This document shows positions 18,481-26,494 of a DNA stretch of 64,000 nucleotides, in pieces. Position numbers and translations under genes: made by a program. How positions within the stretch are numbered: the first letter of the stretch is position 1; each line of letters begins with the position of its first letter. Source of the DNA: Candidatus Binatia bacterium (lineage in GTDB: Bacteria > Desulfobacterota > Binatia > HRBIN30); assembly GCA_026004215.1 (NCBI GenBank), contig BPIR01000001.1, positions 1,392,566-1,456,565 of the forward strand. The letters run 5' to 3'. The notes under the pieces are model-generated. The model saw nothing but the letters and a program-made list of their open reading frames with translations. It was not told where the DNA came from and ran no database searches.

Positions 18481-20484
18481 GTGGGCAACTTCGTTGTCGA
18501 TGTGGACGACACGGATCACGCTGGGATCCGCTGGTTCGAGCTGCGCCGGGTGGGCCGAGGCGCGTGGGATCTTTTTCAGGAGGGCACCTGGGCTCCGGAT
18601 ATCCATCACCGCTGGATGGGCAGCATCGCGATGGACCGGCGGGGGAACATCGCGCTCGGGTACAGCGTCTCCAGCACGACGCTCTTTCCGAGCATCGCCT
18701 ACGTCGGAAGGCTCGCGGAGGATCCGCCAGGTACGATGACGACGGGTGAGGTGATGATCCTTCAGGGTAGCTACGCGCAAGATACCAGCCGTCGCTGGGG
18801 TGACTACAGCTCCATGAACGTCGATCCCGTGGACGGCTGCACCTTCTGGTACACGAACGAGTACGTGGGCAGCAGAGAGAGCGGAGGGCTGTGGCAAACA
18901 CAGATCGCGTCCTTCTCTTTTCCCTCGTGTTTTCCCACCCCCACCCCGACGCATACCCCGACCCGAACGGCGACTCGGACACTCACCCCCACGCGCACTC
19001 CCACACCGTCGCATACGCGCACGCCCACCCACACGCCCACACCTACGGTCACACCGACACCTACCCCCACACCCACCCCGACTCCGTGCCAAAACCCGCT
19101 GTGCTTTGCCGACTGCGATTGCACGGGCACGGTGGAAGTCAACGACATCGTCACTGCCGTCAACATGGCCCTGGGCCAGCTCCCGCTCGTTCGCTGCCCT
19201 CACTTCGATGTGAACGGCGATGGCGAGATCACGGTGGACGAGATCATCCGCGCGGTCAACGTGCTGCTCGGCACAGCGCCGTGCCCGGCTTACGCCACGC
19301 CGACGCCGCTGCCGACCGCCACGGCGATGGTGGCCGTGGAACTCTGGCCCGCCAGTGGTAGCCCCGGCCAAGTGGTGGAATTCCCCCTGGTGGTGGACGA
19401 CCGTAGCGCCCTCGCATTGGTGGACGGCGTGAACTTCGACATGGTGTACGACCCCGCGGTGCTCGCCGAGGTGAGCTGCGAGAAGGCATCGGCCACACTG
19501 CCGCACCAACTCGGGCAACACCAGCTCACTTCCTACCAGCACCGGGCCCTGCTCTACCCGCCAGCGGACTCCGCAGCAGCAGCCCTACCCGACGGCGTGG
19601 TGCTGAAGTGCCGCGGGCGCATCCAGCCTTCGGCATGTAACGGCACCTACCAGGTAGGCCTCACGCGCGTGCACAGCAGCGATGCCACCGGGCGCGCCCA
19701 GGCGGTGGTGGTGGCCCACGCCACCCTCACGGTGCAAGGAGCCAGTTGCGGTGCTCCGCCGCCGGGTGGTTCGTGCGCCCTGGGGGCCACTGGAGCCAGG
19801 AGTGCGGGCAGTGACGGCAAGGCGGTAGTGCTGCTGGCCCTGGTGGCGTGGGTGTGGCGGTGGTGGGCACGGGCACGCCGGCGCGCATCCCACGCAACAC
19901 CCCGGTGCCATCGCGGAGCACGGCGCTGCGTGCTGGTGCCGCTCGCGGCCGTGCTGGTCGTGGCAAGTGCGTTCCTCGACACGGGACAGCTCATGGCCCA
20001 AGCTTCCGATCGGGCTGTGCTCGCCAGCAGCACCGGCACGTGGGACGAGGCGGGCGGGCACTCCTTGAGCTCCGCCGCACTCGCGCCTCGGAGCCCAGAG
20101 GCCACGGAGGCCCAAGACCGTGTGGATCCTCTCGCCGAAGCCATAGCCGCCGGAGAAGAGCGGCGCTGGTACGTGCGCGATGTGGTGGTGCAGAGGAGCG
20201 CGCCGGGGGTCCTGGTGGTGCGCGGGCGCGTGGCGCTGACTGGCACCGCGCTGGTGCGGGTGGGCAACTTCGAGGTGGAGTTGCGCCAGGGTGTGGTGAA
20301 GGGGGAGATCGTGCGCTCCAATGGCGAGATGTTGGCCGAGGTGGAGGGGGAGCTGACGAGCGAGGGTGTCGTGCTTCGCATGGTGGCGCCCACCGGCCGG
20401 CAACAACGCTTGCACCTGAACGCCCCGCGTGGGGCCGCGACCATGGAACGGGTGCGCCAGCACCTGCGCGAGGTGGTGCAGTGA
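18481..20484 (+). CDS. Continuation of the same protein: propeller end, dockerin, cohesin-like domain, sorting tail, then a second exported module
   Basis: The frame is the same as the upstream piece. It shows, in order: the end of the propeller-like domain (to about 18925); a Thr/Pro linker (TPTPTPTPTP) to 19085; a dockerin-like EF-hand pair (CDCTGTVEVNDIVTAVNMAL, then FDVNGDGEITVDEIIRAVNV) to about 19290; and a cohesin-like beta domain (AVELWPASGSPGQVVEFPLV to HATLTVQGASC) to about 19745. A C-terminal sorting tail follows (GGSCALG, hydrophobic VVLLALVAWVW, then Arg-rich RWWARARRR). Without a stop, this is followed by a second signal-peptide-like segment (CVLVPLAAVLVVASAFLDTG) and a ~160-residue module ending VRQHLREVVQ. 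The last module looks like a separate exported protein fused to the tail. Confidence 0.65.
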   Translation: MGNFVVDVDDTDHAGIRWFELRRVGRGAWDLFQEGTWAPDIHHRWMGSIAMDRRGNIALGYSVSSTTLFPSIAYVGRLAEDPPGTMTTGEVMILQGSYAQDTSRRWGDYSSMNVDPVDGCTFWYTNEYVGSRESGGLWQTQIASFSFPSCFPTPTPTHTPTRTATRTLTPTRTPTPSHTRTPTHTPTPTVTPTPTPTPTPTPCQNPLCFADCDCTGTVEVNDIVTAVNMALGQLPLVRCPHFDVNGDGEITVDEIIRAVNVLLGTAPCPAYATPTPLPTATAMVAVELWPASGSPGQVVEFPLVVDDRSALALVDGVNFDMVYDPAVLAEVSCEKASATLPHQLGQHQLTSYQHRALLYPPADSAAAALPDGVVLKCRGRIQPSACNGTYQVGLTRVHSSDATGRAQAVVVAHATLTVQGASCGAPPPGGSCALGATGARSAGSDGKAVVLLALVAWVWRWWARARRRASHATPRCHRGARRCVLVPLAAVLVVASAFLDTGQLMAQASDRAVLASSTGTWDEAGGHSLSSAALAPRSPEATEAQDRVDPLAEAIAAGEERRWYVRDVVVQRSAPGVLVVRGRVALTGTALVRVGNFEVELRQGVVKGEIVRSNGEMLAEVEGELTSEGVVLRMVAPTGRQQRLHLNAPRGAATMERVRQHLREVVQ

Positions 20485-20498
20485 CAATGCCTTGTTGG

Positions 20499-20879
20499 CG
20501 AAATGGCGAATAGCGAATGGCGAATGGCGAGGGGTTAGGGATCAGCGATGAGGGATGACAGATGCGGGACGAGGCGTGAGCGGTGTGGGGTGCAGAAGCC
20601 TTGCAACAAATCTCCCCAATCTCCATCTCGCCAATTCAGCATTCACCACTCACCACTCGCTACTCGCCACTCGCCATTCGTTATTTCGCCAGAAAAACCT
20701 CGCCACGGGCACGCAGGGTGCCGTGCCACGCCGGGTTCCACGTGGTCGCCATTGGTAGCGGCAACCCTTGTGGTTGCCCGCGGTGTGCACCGACGCGGCC
20801 GTTTGTAGGGGCAACCCTTGTGGTTGCCCGCGGTGTGCACCGCCACCATGGGCAGGCACGAGGCCAGCCCCTACGTTTC
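20499..20879. repeat. Dispersed repeat cluster, copy B, with inverted flanks and hairpin repeats
   Basis: Copy B of the block at 15838-16060 (20585-20800, near identical), again followed by type 1 hairpins (about 20757-20777 and 20809-20830) and one degenerate type 2 hairpin (20849-20869, arm GCCAGCCC instead of GCCTGCCC). At 20499-20531 a GGCGAATAGCGAATGGCGAA run is the inverted complement of the CTCGCCATTCGTTATTTCGCC-like run at about 20660-20690. The two could form the ends of a small MITE-like element of about 190 bp. No gene is seen between 20485 and 20980. Confidence 0.82.
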
Positions 20880-20991
20880 GTGTCTTGACATATGAGCGCG
20901 GGGGGGGGGTAAAAGGGTTGAGCTCTCGCCCTCCGGCCGCAACGAGGATTGGCGCTCGGGGGCGAGAGTGAGGAGGCGCCATGGATCTGTA
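20880..20991 (+). promoter_or_regulatory. Structured leader, copy B (promoter-like box, stem-loop, ribosome-binding site)
   Basis: TTGACA at about 20885, a run of nine or more G, TAAAAGG, then a stem-loop with arms GCTCTCGCCC and GGGCGAGAGT. GAGGAGGCGCC ends at the ATG at 20981. Compared with copy A, the eighth stem pair is C-G instead of T-G and the outermost pair is G-T instead of G-C, so pairing is kept while bases differ. Loops differ in sequence. The initiation region (GGAGGCGCCATGGA) is identical. Confidence 0.55.
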
Positions 20992-23239
20992 CCAGCGCGC
21001 GGGCGAGGGGAGCACAAGGTACCACGCTCGAGGGATGATCACTGGGGCATGTGGCCGCGAGCGATTTCGCAGTGATGCACGCCGTGAAGTGCCGGGTCCC
21101 ACGCAGAAGGGCGTGCGGAATGACCGCCGCTCGCAGGCGTGCGAGGGGCTGCAGGGAGTCGCGGTCACAGCACGCCTTGTGCGCGGAATCGTCGCCAGCA
21201 GGATCGCGCGCGGATGCGCGTTTCTGCTCGGCGGGTTCATCGCGCTTTGTTGGCTTCGTGCGGCCGAGGCCCAGGTGGTGGTGTCGAGCAATGGCCAGTG
21301 GTTATTCATCACGCGGATTGGTCAGGGTGTCCAGCAGATCGACGTTGGGGGAGAGGTCGTGGCGGTGGCGGCGAGCGCGACGCACGCGTACGCTCTGGCC
21401 CGAGGAGGTACAGAGGTCGTGCAGGTCGGACTTGCCGACGGCCAGGTCCAGGAACGGATTCCGGTGCCCTGTTGCGGGCGGGCTCTCGCGGTGACGGCGG
21501 ACGAGGGCCTCTTGGCCGTGGGGGGAAGCGATGCCGGCGGGCAGGGGCGGGTCCATCTCTTCGCTCGGCGCAGTGGGACGGAACGCAGCTTTCCCGTGGA
21601 GAGCCAGCCGGAGCAGATTCTGGCCGAGGGTTGCCAGTTCCTCATTGTCAGTCCCGCGCCGCGCCCGCCAGGATTTTTCTTCTTTAGCCACGCCACACAG
21701 TTCAGCTTTGCCATCGTGGGCTGGGAGGGGAAACGGCTCGAGCGCTGGATCCCCGGCTTCTTCAAGGGATTCGTTCCCGGCAAAGAAGTCGTTTTGTCTC
21801 TGGATGCCTTCAACGAGGAAATTGTCCTGACCCGGCTCGCGGAAATGGGTAGCCATAGGATTCGTTTTGTAGATGAAAAGACCCGTGCATATAGGGGCCC
21901 AGACGACGTTGTTGCGGGGACAACTCGCGCGTACGCGGTGGTGAGTACCGGGGGGAAGGCCGGCTTTGTGGACCTGGCCACGGGCGAGTTGACCATCTTC
22001 CCCAAGTTCCGCTTTCCGTGCTGTGACTATGTATTGGCGCTGAGCGCAGACGAGCGCCTTCTCTTCATCGGCCTGTCTGATCTGAACCTCGGTAGGGTCG
22101 GTGCTGTGGCATTGGACACCTTCCAGGATGTTCCGGGCGCGGGTGCCAGGGTCAAGGGCCAGCCACAGTACCTGTTCGTGGACGGCGAACGCCTGGTGGT
22201 GCTCAGCAGGTACACCGAGGAGAGGTCCTGGTACCCGAACTTCTTCATCACCACGGCGGAAATCGGGGGCAACGATCTGGTATACGAAGTCCCCCAATTC
22301 GAGCCGAGGCGGTATTGGGTCACGGGGCCTGGCTTGCACCGCGACATCGGACCGGTGGCGTTCGTGCCGCGCCATCAAAGATCCGCACCGATTCGTTGCG
22401 AGGCCGAGGCGTTGCCGCGGGACGGGGATGATTCCTCCGGTTGCCATGTCTCGGGAGGGTTGGGCGTGCCCTGGCTGGGTGTAGCCTTTGGGCTCCTCGC
22501 CCTGCTCCTCAGGCGGCGCAAAATTTCACTCCTGGCGGCGGCCACGATCTTTTGCCTGCCCACCCCATCCTTCGCCAAGGTGATCGCCGATGGGGCTACG
22601 CTGCGTATCGACCTCGAAGAAAACACGTCTCGCCTGCCCCAGCCGAACGGGCCCGCGACCGCTCGGCCTCTTCCGCCGGGACAATCCTTGGGGTTTGCCT
22701 CCATGGAAAACGACCAGGTCGGCGAACCGGACTCGGTTGCCCCATCGACGGTAACAGATGTCACCTTTGAAGTGGAAGTCGCGGTGGATATCGAGCGGGA
22801 CTGGCGTGGGTGGTTCAACGATGACATCCAGTTGTTGGTGAATTACGTCGCCGGCAGTTTCGAGGTCCTGAACGGCGTGTTGCTTCGGGACGCGGGTGTG
22901 AAGCTCACGATCGTGCACATGCACGTGTGGAGGAACCGCGACAGGCGGGATCCTACCGACCCAGACATTCAGCCCCCCTGGGACCCAACGATCCCGAGTG
23001 CAGTAGAGTTGAACAACTTCCTGGACTTTTGGAATCTCAACTGGCCACGCTGCGAGAGTCCTGGTCAACCGCCCGGCTGCGTCCCACGCGACGCGCTCGT
23101 GGTGTTGCGGTTCGATGGCGGGAACGGCGGACATGGCACGCGTGGGGGGTACGTGCAGAACGAGCCACTACGCCTGGGTGACTTGGGCTCCCTGGAACGA
23201 TCTTTCAGTCGGAGACCTCTAAGTAACGAGAGGGGATAA
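20981..23239 (+). CDS. Fused ORF: beta-propeller protein with sorting tail, running into a secreted metalloprotease N-terminus
   Basis: The ATG at 20981 has GAGGAGGCGCC. The first ~70 residues are Arg-rich, then a signal peptide appears at about 70-96 (CAFLLGGFIALCWLRAAEAQ), so an internal start such as the GTG near 21168 may be the real one. Residues ~97-480 form repeated propeller-like blades (VVSSNGQWLFITRIGQGVQQ; LAVTADEGLLAVGGSD; ALSADERLLFIGLSD). A MYXO-CTERM-like tail follows at about 490-520: SSGCHVSGGLGVPWLGVAFG, then LLALLLRRRK. The frame then runs straight into a second signal peptide (ISLLAAATIFCLPTPSFAK) and a domain (DWRGWFNDDIQLLVNYVAGS) whose C-terminal part is in another frame downstream. 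Two genes seem joined by loss of a stop. Confidence 0.65.
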   Translation: MDLYQRAGEGSTRYHARGMITGACGRERFRSDARREVPGPTQKGVRNDRRSQACEGLQGVAVTARLVRGIVASRIARGCAFLLGGFIALCWLRAAEAQVVVSSNGQWLFITRIGQGVQQIDVGGEVVAVAASATHAYALARGGTEVVQVGLADGQVQERIPVPCCGRALAVTADEGLLAVGGSDAGGQGRVHLFARRSGTERSFPVESQPEQILAEGCQFLIVSPAPRPPGFFFFSHATQFSFAIVGWEGKRLERWIPGFFKGFVPGKEVVLSLDAFNEEIVLTRLAEMGSHRIRFVDEKTRAYRGPDDVVAGTTRAYAVVSTGGKAGFVDLATGELTIFPKFRFPCCDYVLALSADERLLFIGLSDLNLGRVGAVALDTFQDVPGAGARVKGQPQYLFVDGERLVVLSRYTEERSWYPNFFITTAEIGGNDLVYEVPQFEPRRYWVTGPGLHRDIGPVAFVPRHQRSAPIRCEAEALPRDGDDSSGCHVSGGLGVPWLGVAFGLLALLLRRRKISLLAAATIFCLPTPSFAKVIADGATLRIDLEENTSRLPQPNGPATARPLPPGQSLGFASMENDQVGEPDSVAPSTVTDVTFEVEVAVDIERDWRGWFNDDIQLLVNYVAGSFEVLNGVLLRDAGVKLTIVHMHVWRNRDRRDPTDPDIQPPWDPTIPSAVELNNFLDFWNLNWPRCESPGQPPGCVPRDALVVLRFDGGNGGHGTRGGYVQNEPLRLGDLGSLERSFSRRPLSNERG

Positions 23240-23240
23240 G

Positions 23241-23627
23241 ATGCACTCGATGTTTGCGCTCGGTGACGAGTTGACGCACGTCTTGGGCGTCAATCACGGA
23301 GACCAGTACGCCCCCATCTGGGAGCGCACGCAGGGCTGTGCCCCGGGTCATTTCGGGACGTTACAGAGTTTCTGCGTCGAGTGCTGCGGCACGCCTTGTG
23401 ATTGCCCCTGTTACGACCACCTGCGGCTCCATCCGCGCGAAGCGGGTTTTATCCGCGCCCGCCTCGGGACCGCTTTGTGCGTGGGTACCGTTCGCGGCGA
23501 CTGTCGCAACGCACCCGACACCGACGGCGACGGCATCGGCGACCCCTGCGACAACTGCCCCCAAGGGAGCAACCTGCGCCAGCGAGACTCGGATGGCGTC
23601 GTGCTGAACTGGCGCGGCCGTTTGTAG
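23241..23627 (+). pseudogene. C-terminal remnant of the metalloprotease, out of frame, with stop and altered zinc motif
   Basis: This frame continues the protein of the preceding ORF. Dropping one G from the six-G run at 23144-23149 shifts into HYAWVTWAPWNDLSVGDL, then a TAA (23220-23222, probably a former Tyr codon), VTRGDK and MHSMFALGDELTHVLGVNHG. The last is the metzincin zinc motif HExxHxxGxxH with Asp in place of the first His. A Cys-rich stretch (CVECCGTPCDCPCYD) and one thrombospondin type-3 calcium motif (DTDGDGIGDPCDNCP) follow. The frame ends where hairpin repeats begin, so the C-terminus is probably also lost. It is likely non-functional. Confidence 0.72.
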
Positions 23628-24057
23628 GGGCAACCCTTGTGGTTGCCCGCGGCGTGTACCGGCACCACGGGCAGGCACAAGGCCTGCCCCTACCGCCGCG
23701 AAACGAGCGCACCAGCGCAGTAGGGGCGACCCTTGTGGTCGCCCGCGGCGTGCACCGGCACCACGGGCAGGCACAAGGCCTGCCCCTACCGCCGGGAAAC
23801 GAGCGCACCAACGCAGTAGGGGCAACCCTTGTGGTTGCCCGCGGTGGGCTCGGCGCGCTGTATGGGCGCGCTGCGGGCCTCCGGCAAGGCACGCCTTGCC
23901 TGAAAGAAACGCTCGGACGTAACGGCGGCCACTGTTTGCTTGGAACAACGCCGCGCGGTTGGGGAGGGCGGCATTGTGCCGAGACATCGCCGCTGCGATT
24001 TGTGAATGCTGCCTAGCGCCTCCAGCACCCGCGAGTCTCCGCGGGCACAGCGTGTGG
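23627..24057. repeat. Hairpin-repeat cluster
   Basis: Type 1 hairpins (arms GGGCAACC/GGTTGCCC or GGGCGACC/GGTCGCCC) at about 23629, 23724 and 23820 alternate with type 2 hairpins (arms GGGCAGGC/GCCTGCCC) at about 23670 and 23766. They are joined by near-identical linkers containing AACGAGCGCACCA. 23870-24057 holds no recognisable gene. The cluster has replaced the end of the preceding protease gene. Confidence 0.85.
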
Positions 24058-25257
24058 TCACGACTGTCGAATGCGGATGCGCTGGCCTTCGCGTAGCGCC
24101 GTGCCGCTGACCACCACTCGCTCGTCGCCGTTTAGACCGGAAAGCACCTGCACCCGACCAGCCACCGTGGCTCCAAGCCTCACCGGCCGAGCATGAACGC
24201 GGGCCTCGTTTACCACCCAAACAAAAGCCTCACCGCGCTCGTTGCGCCGCACTGCGGCGCTCGGCACGAAAACCATCGGATCCTTCGCGTCCGCCGGTTG
24301 GCTCTGGCTCAGGAAGGTCACCCGCGCGCTCATGTCCGGAAGCAACTTTTCGTCAGGCGCCGAGAGTCGCACCTCGATCCGCAACGTCCCTTTGGAGCGA
24401 TCCACCTGGGGATAGAACTTGACGACTTCCGCTTCGTACTTTGCGTCCGGATACGCATCCGGGGTCACCACAGCTTTCTGCCCCATGAAAACCCGATTCA
24501 AATCCGCCTCGTTCACGTCCACCTGCGCCCGGATGTCCGAAAGGTTCGCCATGCGAATCAAATCGCCCGAACCCGCAAAACCACCGGGAACGGCGATCTC
24601 GCCGACTTCCTTCGTCTTGGCCAAGATCACGCCGTCGGTGGGGGCGCGCAAAATGGTGTAATCCAAGTTCACCCGCGCCTGCTGCAAATCCGCCTCGGCC
24701 TGCTGCACGGCAGCACGGGCCACACGCGCGCGACTTTCCTGCACATCCAGCTCTTGCTGCGAAGCCACGCGTTGCTCGTGCAGCGCGCGCACTCGGCGGA
24801 GGTCGGCCTCGGCCAATTCCAACTGCGCTTTCGCGACCGCGAGCTGGGCTTTTGCGCGGGTGACTTGGGCGCGGTAGTCGCGATCGTCCAACTGCACCAG
24901 GGGGTCACCCTTGCGCACGCTTTGCCCTTCTTCCACGAAGTAGCGCTCGATCCGGCCTGGCACTCGGACCCCGATAGATACGTAACGCTCTCCGGTGACG
25001 ATGTAACCCGAGCCGGACAGAATCGGCATCGGCCCGACCTCGGCAGCCGTCACCCGCGACACCGGTGCAACCACGACCTCTACAGACTTGCCCACTTGCC
25101 ACCAAACGAGAACGGCCAGAACACTGACGAGCATTGCGGCCACCCACGGCCAGCGCCGGCGACGATGCGGTGGATCCCAGGCATCGTCGCGCGGAAGTCG
25201 CAAGGCAGAAAGATCCTCGTGCATGCGTTCCGCTGGATTTGCTGACGTATCGGTCAC
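24058..25257 (-). CDS. Efflux periplasmic adaptor subunit (HlyD/MacA-like membrane-fusion protein)
   Basis: 399-residue membrane-fusion protein linking an ABC exporter to an outer-membrane channel. It has an N-terminal membrane anchor at about 36-54 (WVAAMLVSVLAVLVWW). The lipoyl half-motif VPGRIERYFVEEGQSVRKGD comes next, then a long coiled coil at ~125-195 (AQLAVAKAQLELAEADLRRV). The second lipoyl half is DYTILRAPTDGVILAKTKEV. Beta-barrel and membrane-proximal domains follow and end GTALREGQRIRIRQS. It is the last gene of an ATPase-permease-permease-adaptor operon on the minus strand. Confidence 0.93.
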   Translation of the reverse strand: MTDTSANPAERMHEDLSALRLPRDDAWDPPHRRRRWPWVAAMLVSVLAVLVWWQVGKSVEVVVAPVSRVTAAEVGPMPILSGSGYIVTGERYVSIGVRVPGRIERYFVEEGQSVRKGDPLVQLDDRDYRAQVTRAKAQLAVAKAQLELAEADLRRVRALHEQRVASQQELDVQESRARVARAAVQQAEADLQQARVNLDYTILRAPTDGVILAKTKEVGEIAVPGGFAGSGDLIRMANLSDIRAQVDVNEADLNRVFMGQKAVVTPDAYPDAKYEAEVVKFYPQVDRSKGTLRIEVRLSAPDEKLLPDMSARVTFLSQSQPADAKDPMVFVPSAAVRRNERGEAFVWVVNEARVHARPVRLGATVAGRVQVLSGLNGDERVVVSGTALREGQRIRIRQS

Positions 25258-25312
25258 GACTCCTCCTTAACAAACAACACCCAGCCGTGGCGACGAGCGC
25301 TCGACTGCACCC

Positions 25313-26488
25313 TTAGCCGCGCCGCAGCGCCTCGATGGGCGGCAGCCGAGCGGCACGCACGGCCGGACCCAAACCGGCAAGGATCCCGAGGGCCGTGGTG
25401 AGGAAAAAGCTCACCAGCAAATCTCGGCCCGTTATCTGCAACTGCACCACGTTCGTGGTGAAGGTGGCCGCGCCGAACGCCACCCCGCGCAACCACTGCC
25501 CCACCGATGTGGCCAACACTTCCGCAGCCACCGCACCCACACAAAACCCGGACACGGCCACTAAAAACGCTTCGAGTTCAAATGCTGCCAAGATCGCCCG
25601 CTTGGAGAAACCCAACGCTCGCAGCGTACCGATCTCTGCGACACGGCTTTGCACCGCCGCATACATCGTATTGGCGGCGCCGAAGCCGGCTCCGATCCCC
25701 GAAAACACCGCAATCGCCACGACCAGCACGTACAAAGAGTTCGCCGATTCCGCCTGCTTCGCATAGTAATCGGTTTCCCGTTCCGCCTGCAGCGCGTAGC
25801 GCGGGTCGGCTTCGATGCGCTCTTTCAGGGTCCACAAATCGGCTTCCGAGTTTGCCCGCAGCCGGATGCCTGAGTACGGCAGCGGTCGCTTGGCATCGTT
25901 GGCTAACTCCCGCACGTCTACCCAAACCTCACTCTCGAACGAAGAACCGGCCGCTTCGAAAACTCCGACAACCTTCCACGTACCGCGCCCGAACCGCAGT
26001 TCACTTCCCAAGCTGGTTCCCTGGTATCGCCCGACTAACGACTTGCCGACGATGGCCTCGCCGGCACTCGGCACGAACATGCGGCCGGCGACGATCCGCA
26101 CCTGATCGTGCACCTCCAGCGCCACCAGCTCCACGCCTCGAACCAGCACATTTTCGCGCCCTCCCTCGCGCGTCCAGAAAAACGGCTGAACAACCAGCTC
26201 GGGCGACACCAGCGGCTGGTCGGCAGCATTGCGCGCGATCCCGTCGTAAAAACGGATCGCCTGGTAGGCCGCCTGGGAGAGCGCACTCGCACCATCGTTG
26301 TCCGATCCTTTGCGCATGACCACGAGATTGAGCGGGTGACCCGTGCTGACCAAGGTGCGCCGGAGACTCGAAATCAAACCCAGAAACAAGCTCGTGGCCA
26401 CCACAACCAGGGCTACGACGGTCACCGTCATCCCCGTGCGCAGGGGCCGACTTCCGAGATTCTTCACGCTGTAAGAGATCGGCAGCAT
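25313..26488 (-). CDS. ABC transporter permease (MacB/FtsX type), second copy
   Basis: 391-residue permease with one N-terminal transmembrane helix (TGMTVTVVALVVVATSLFLG), a large periplasmic domain (about 45-260) and three C-terminal helices in the FtsX fold. The fold is marked by VQSRVAEIGTLRALGFSKRA, the cytoplasmic coupling helix, and GLGPAVRAARLPPIEALRRG at the end. It differs from the neighbouring permease, so the exporter is probably heterodimeric as in Lol-type systems. It starts 6 nt after the first permease gene ends. Confidence 0.92.
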   Translation of the reverse strand: MLPISYSVKNLGSRPLRTGMTVTVVALVVVATSLFLGLISSLRRTLVSTGHPLNLVVMRKGSDNDGASALSQAAYQAIRFYDGIARNAADQPLVSPELVVQPFFWTREGGRENVLVRGVELVALEVHDQVRIVAGRMFVPSAGEAIVGKSLVGRYQGTSLGSELRFGRGTWKVVGVFEAAGSSFESEVWVDVRELANDAKRPLPYSGIRLRANSEADLWTLKERIEADPRYALQAERETDYYAKQAESANSLYVLVVAIAVFSGIGAGFGAANTMYAAVQSRVAEIGTLRALGFSKRAILAAFELEAFLVAVSGFCVGAVAAEVLATSVGQWLRGVAFGAATFTTNVVQLQITGRDLLVSFFLTTALGILAGLGPAVRAARLPPIEALRRG

Positions 26489-26494
26489 GCGGTA

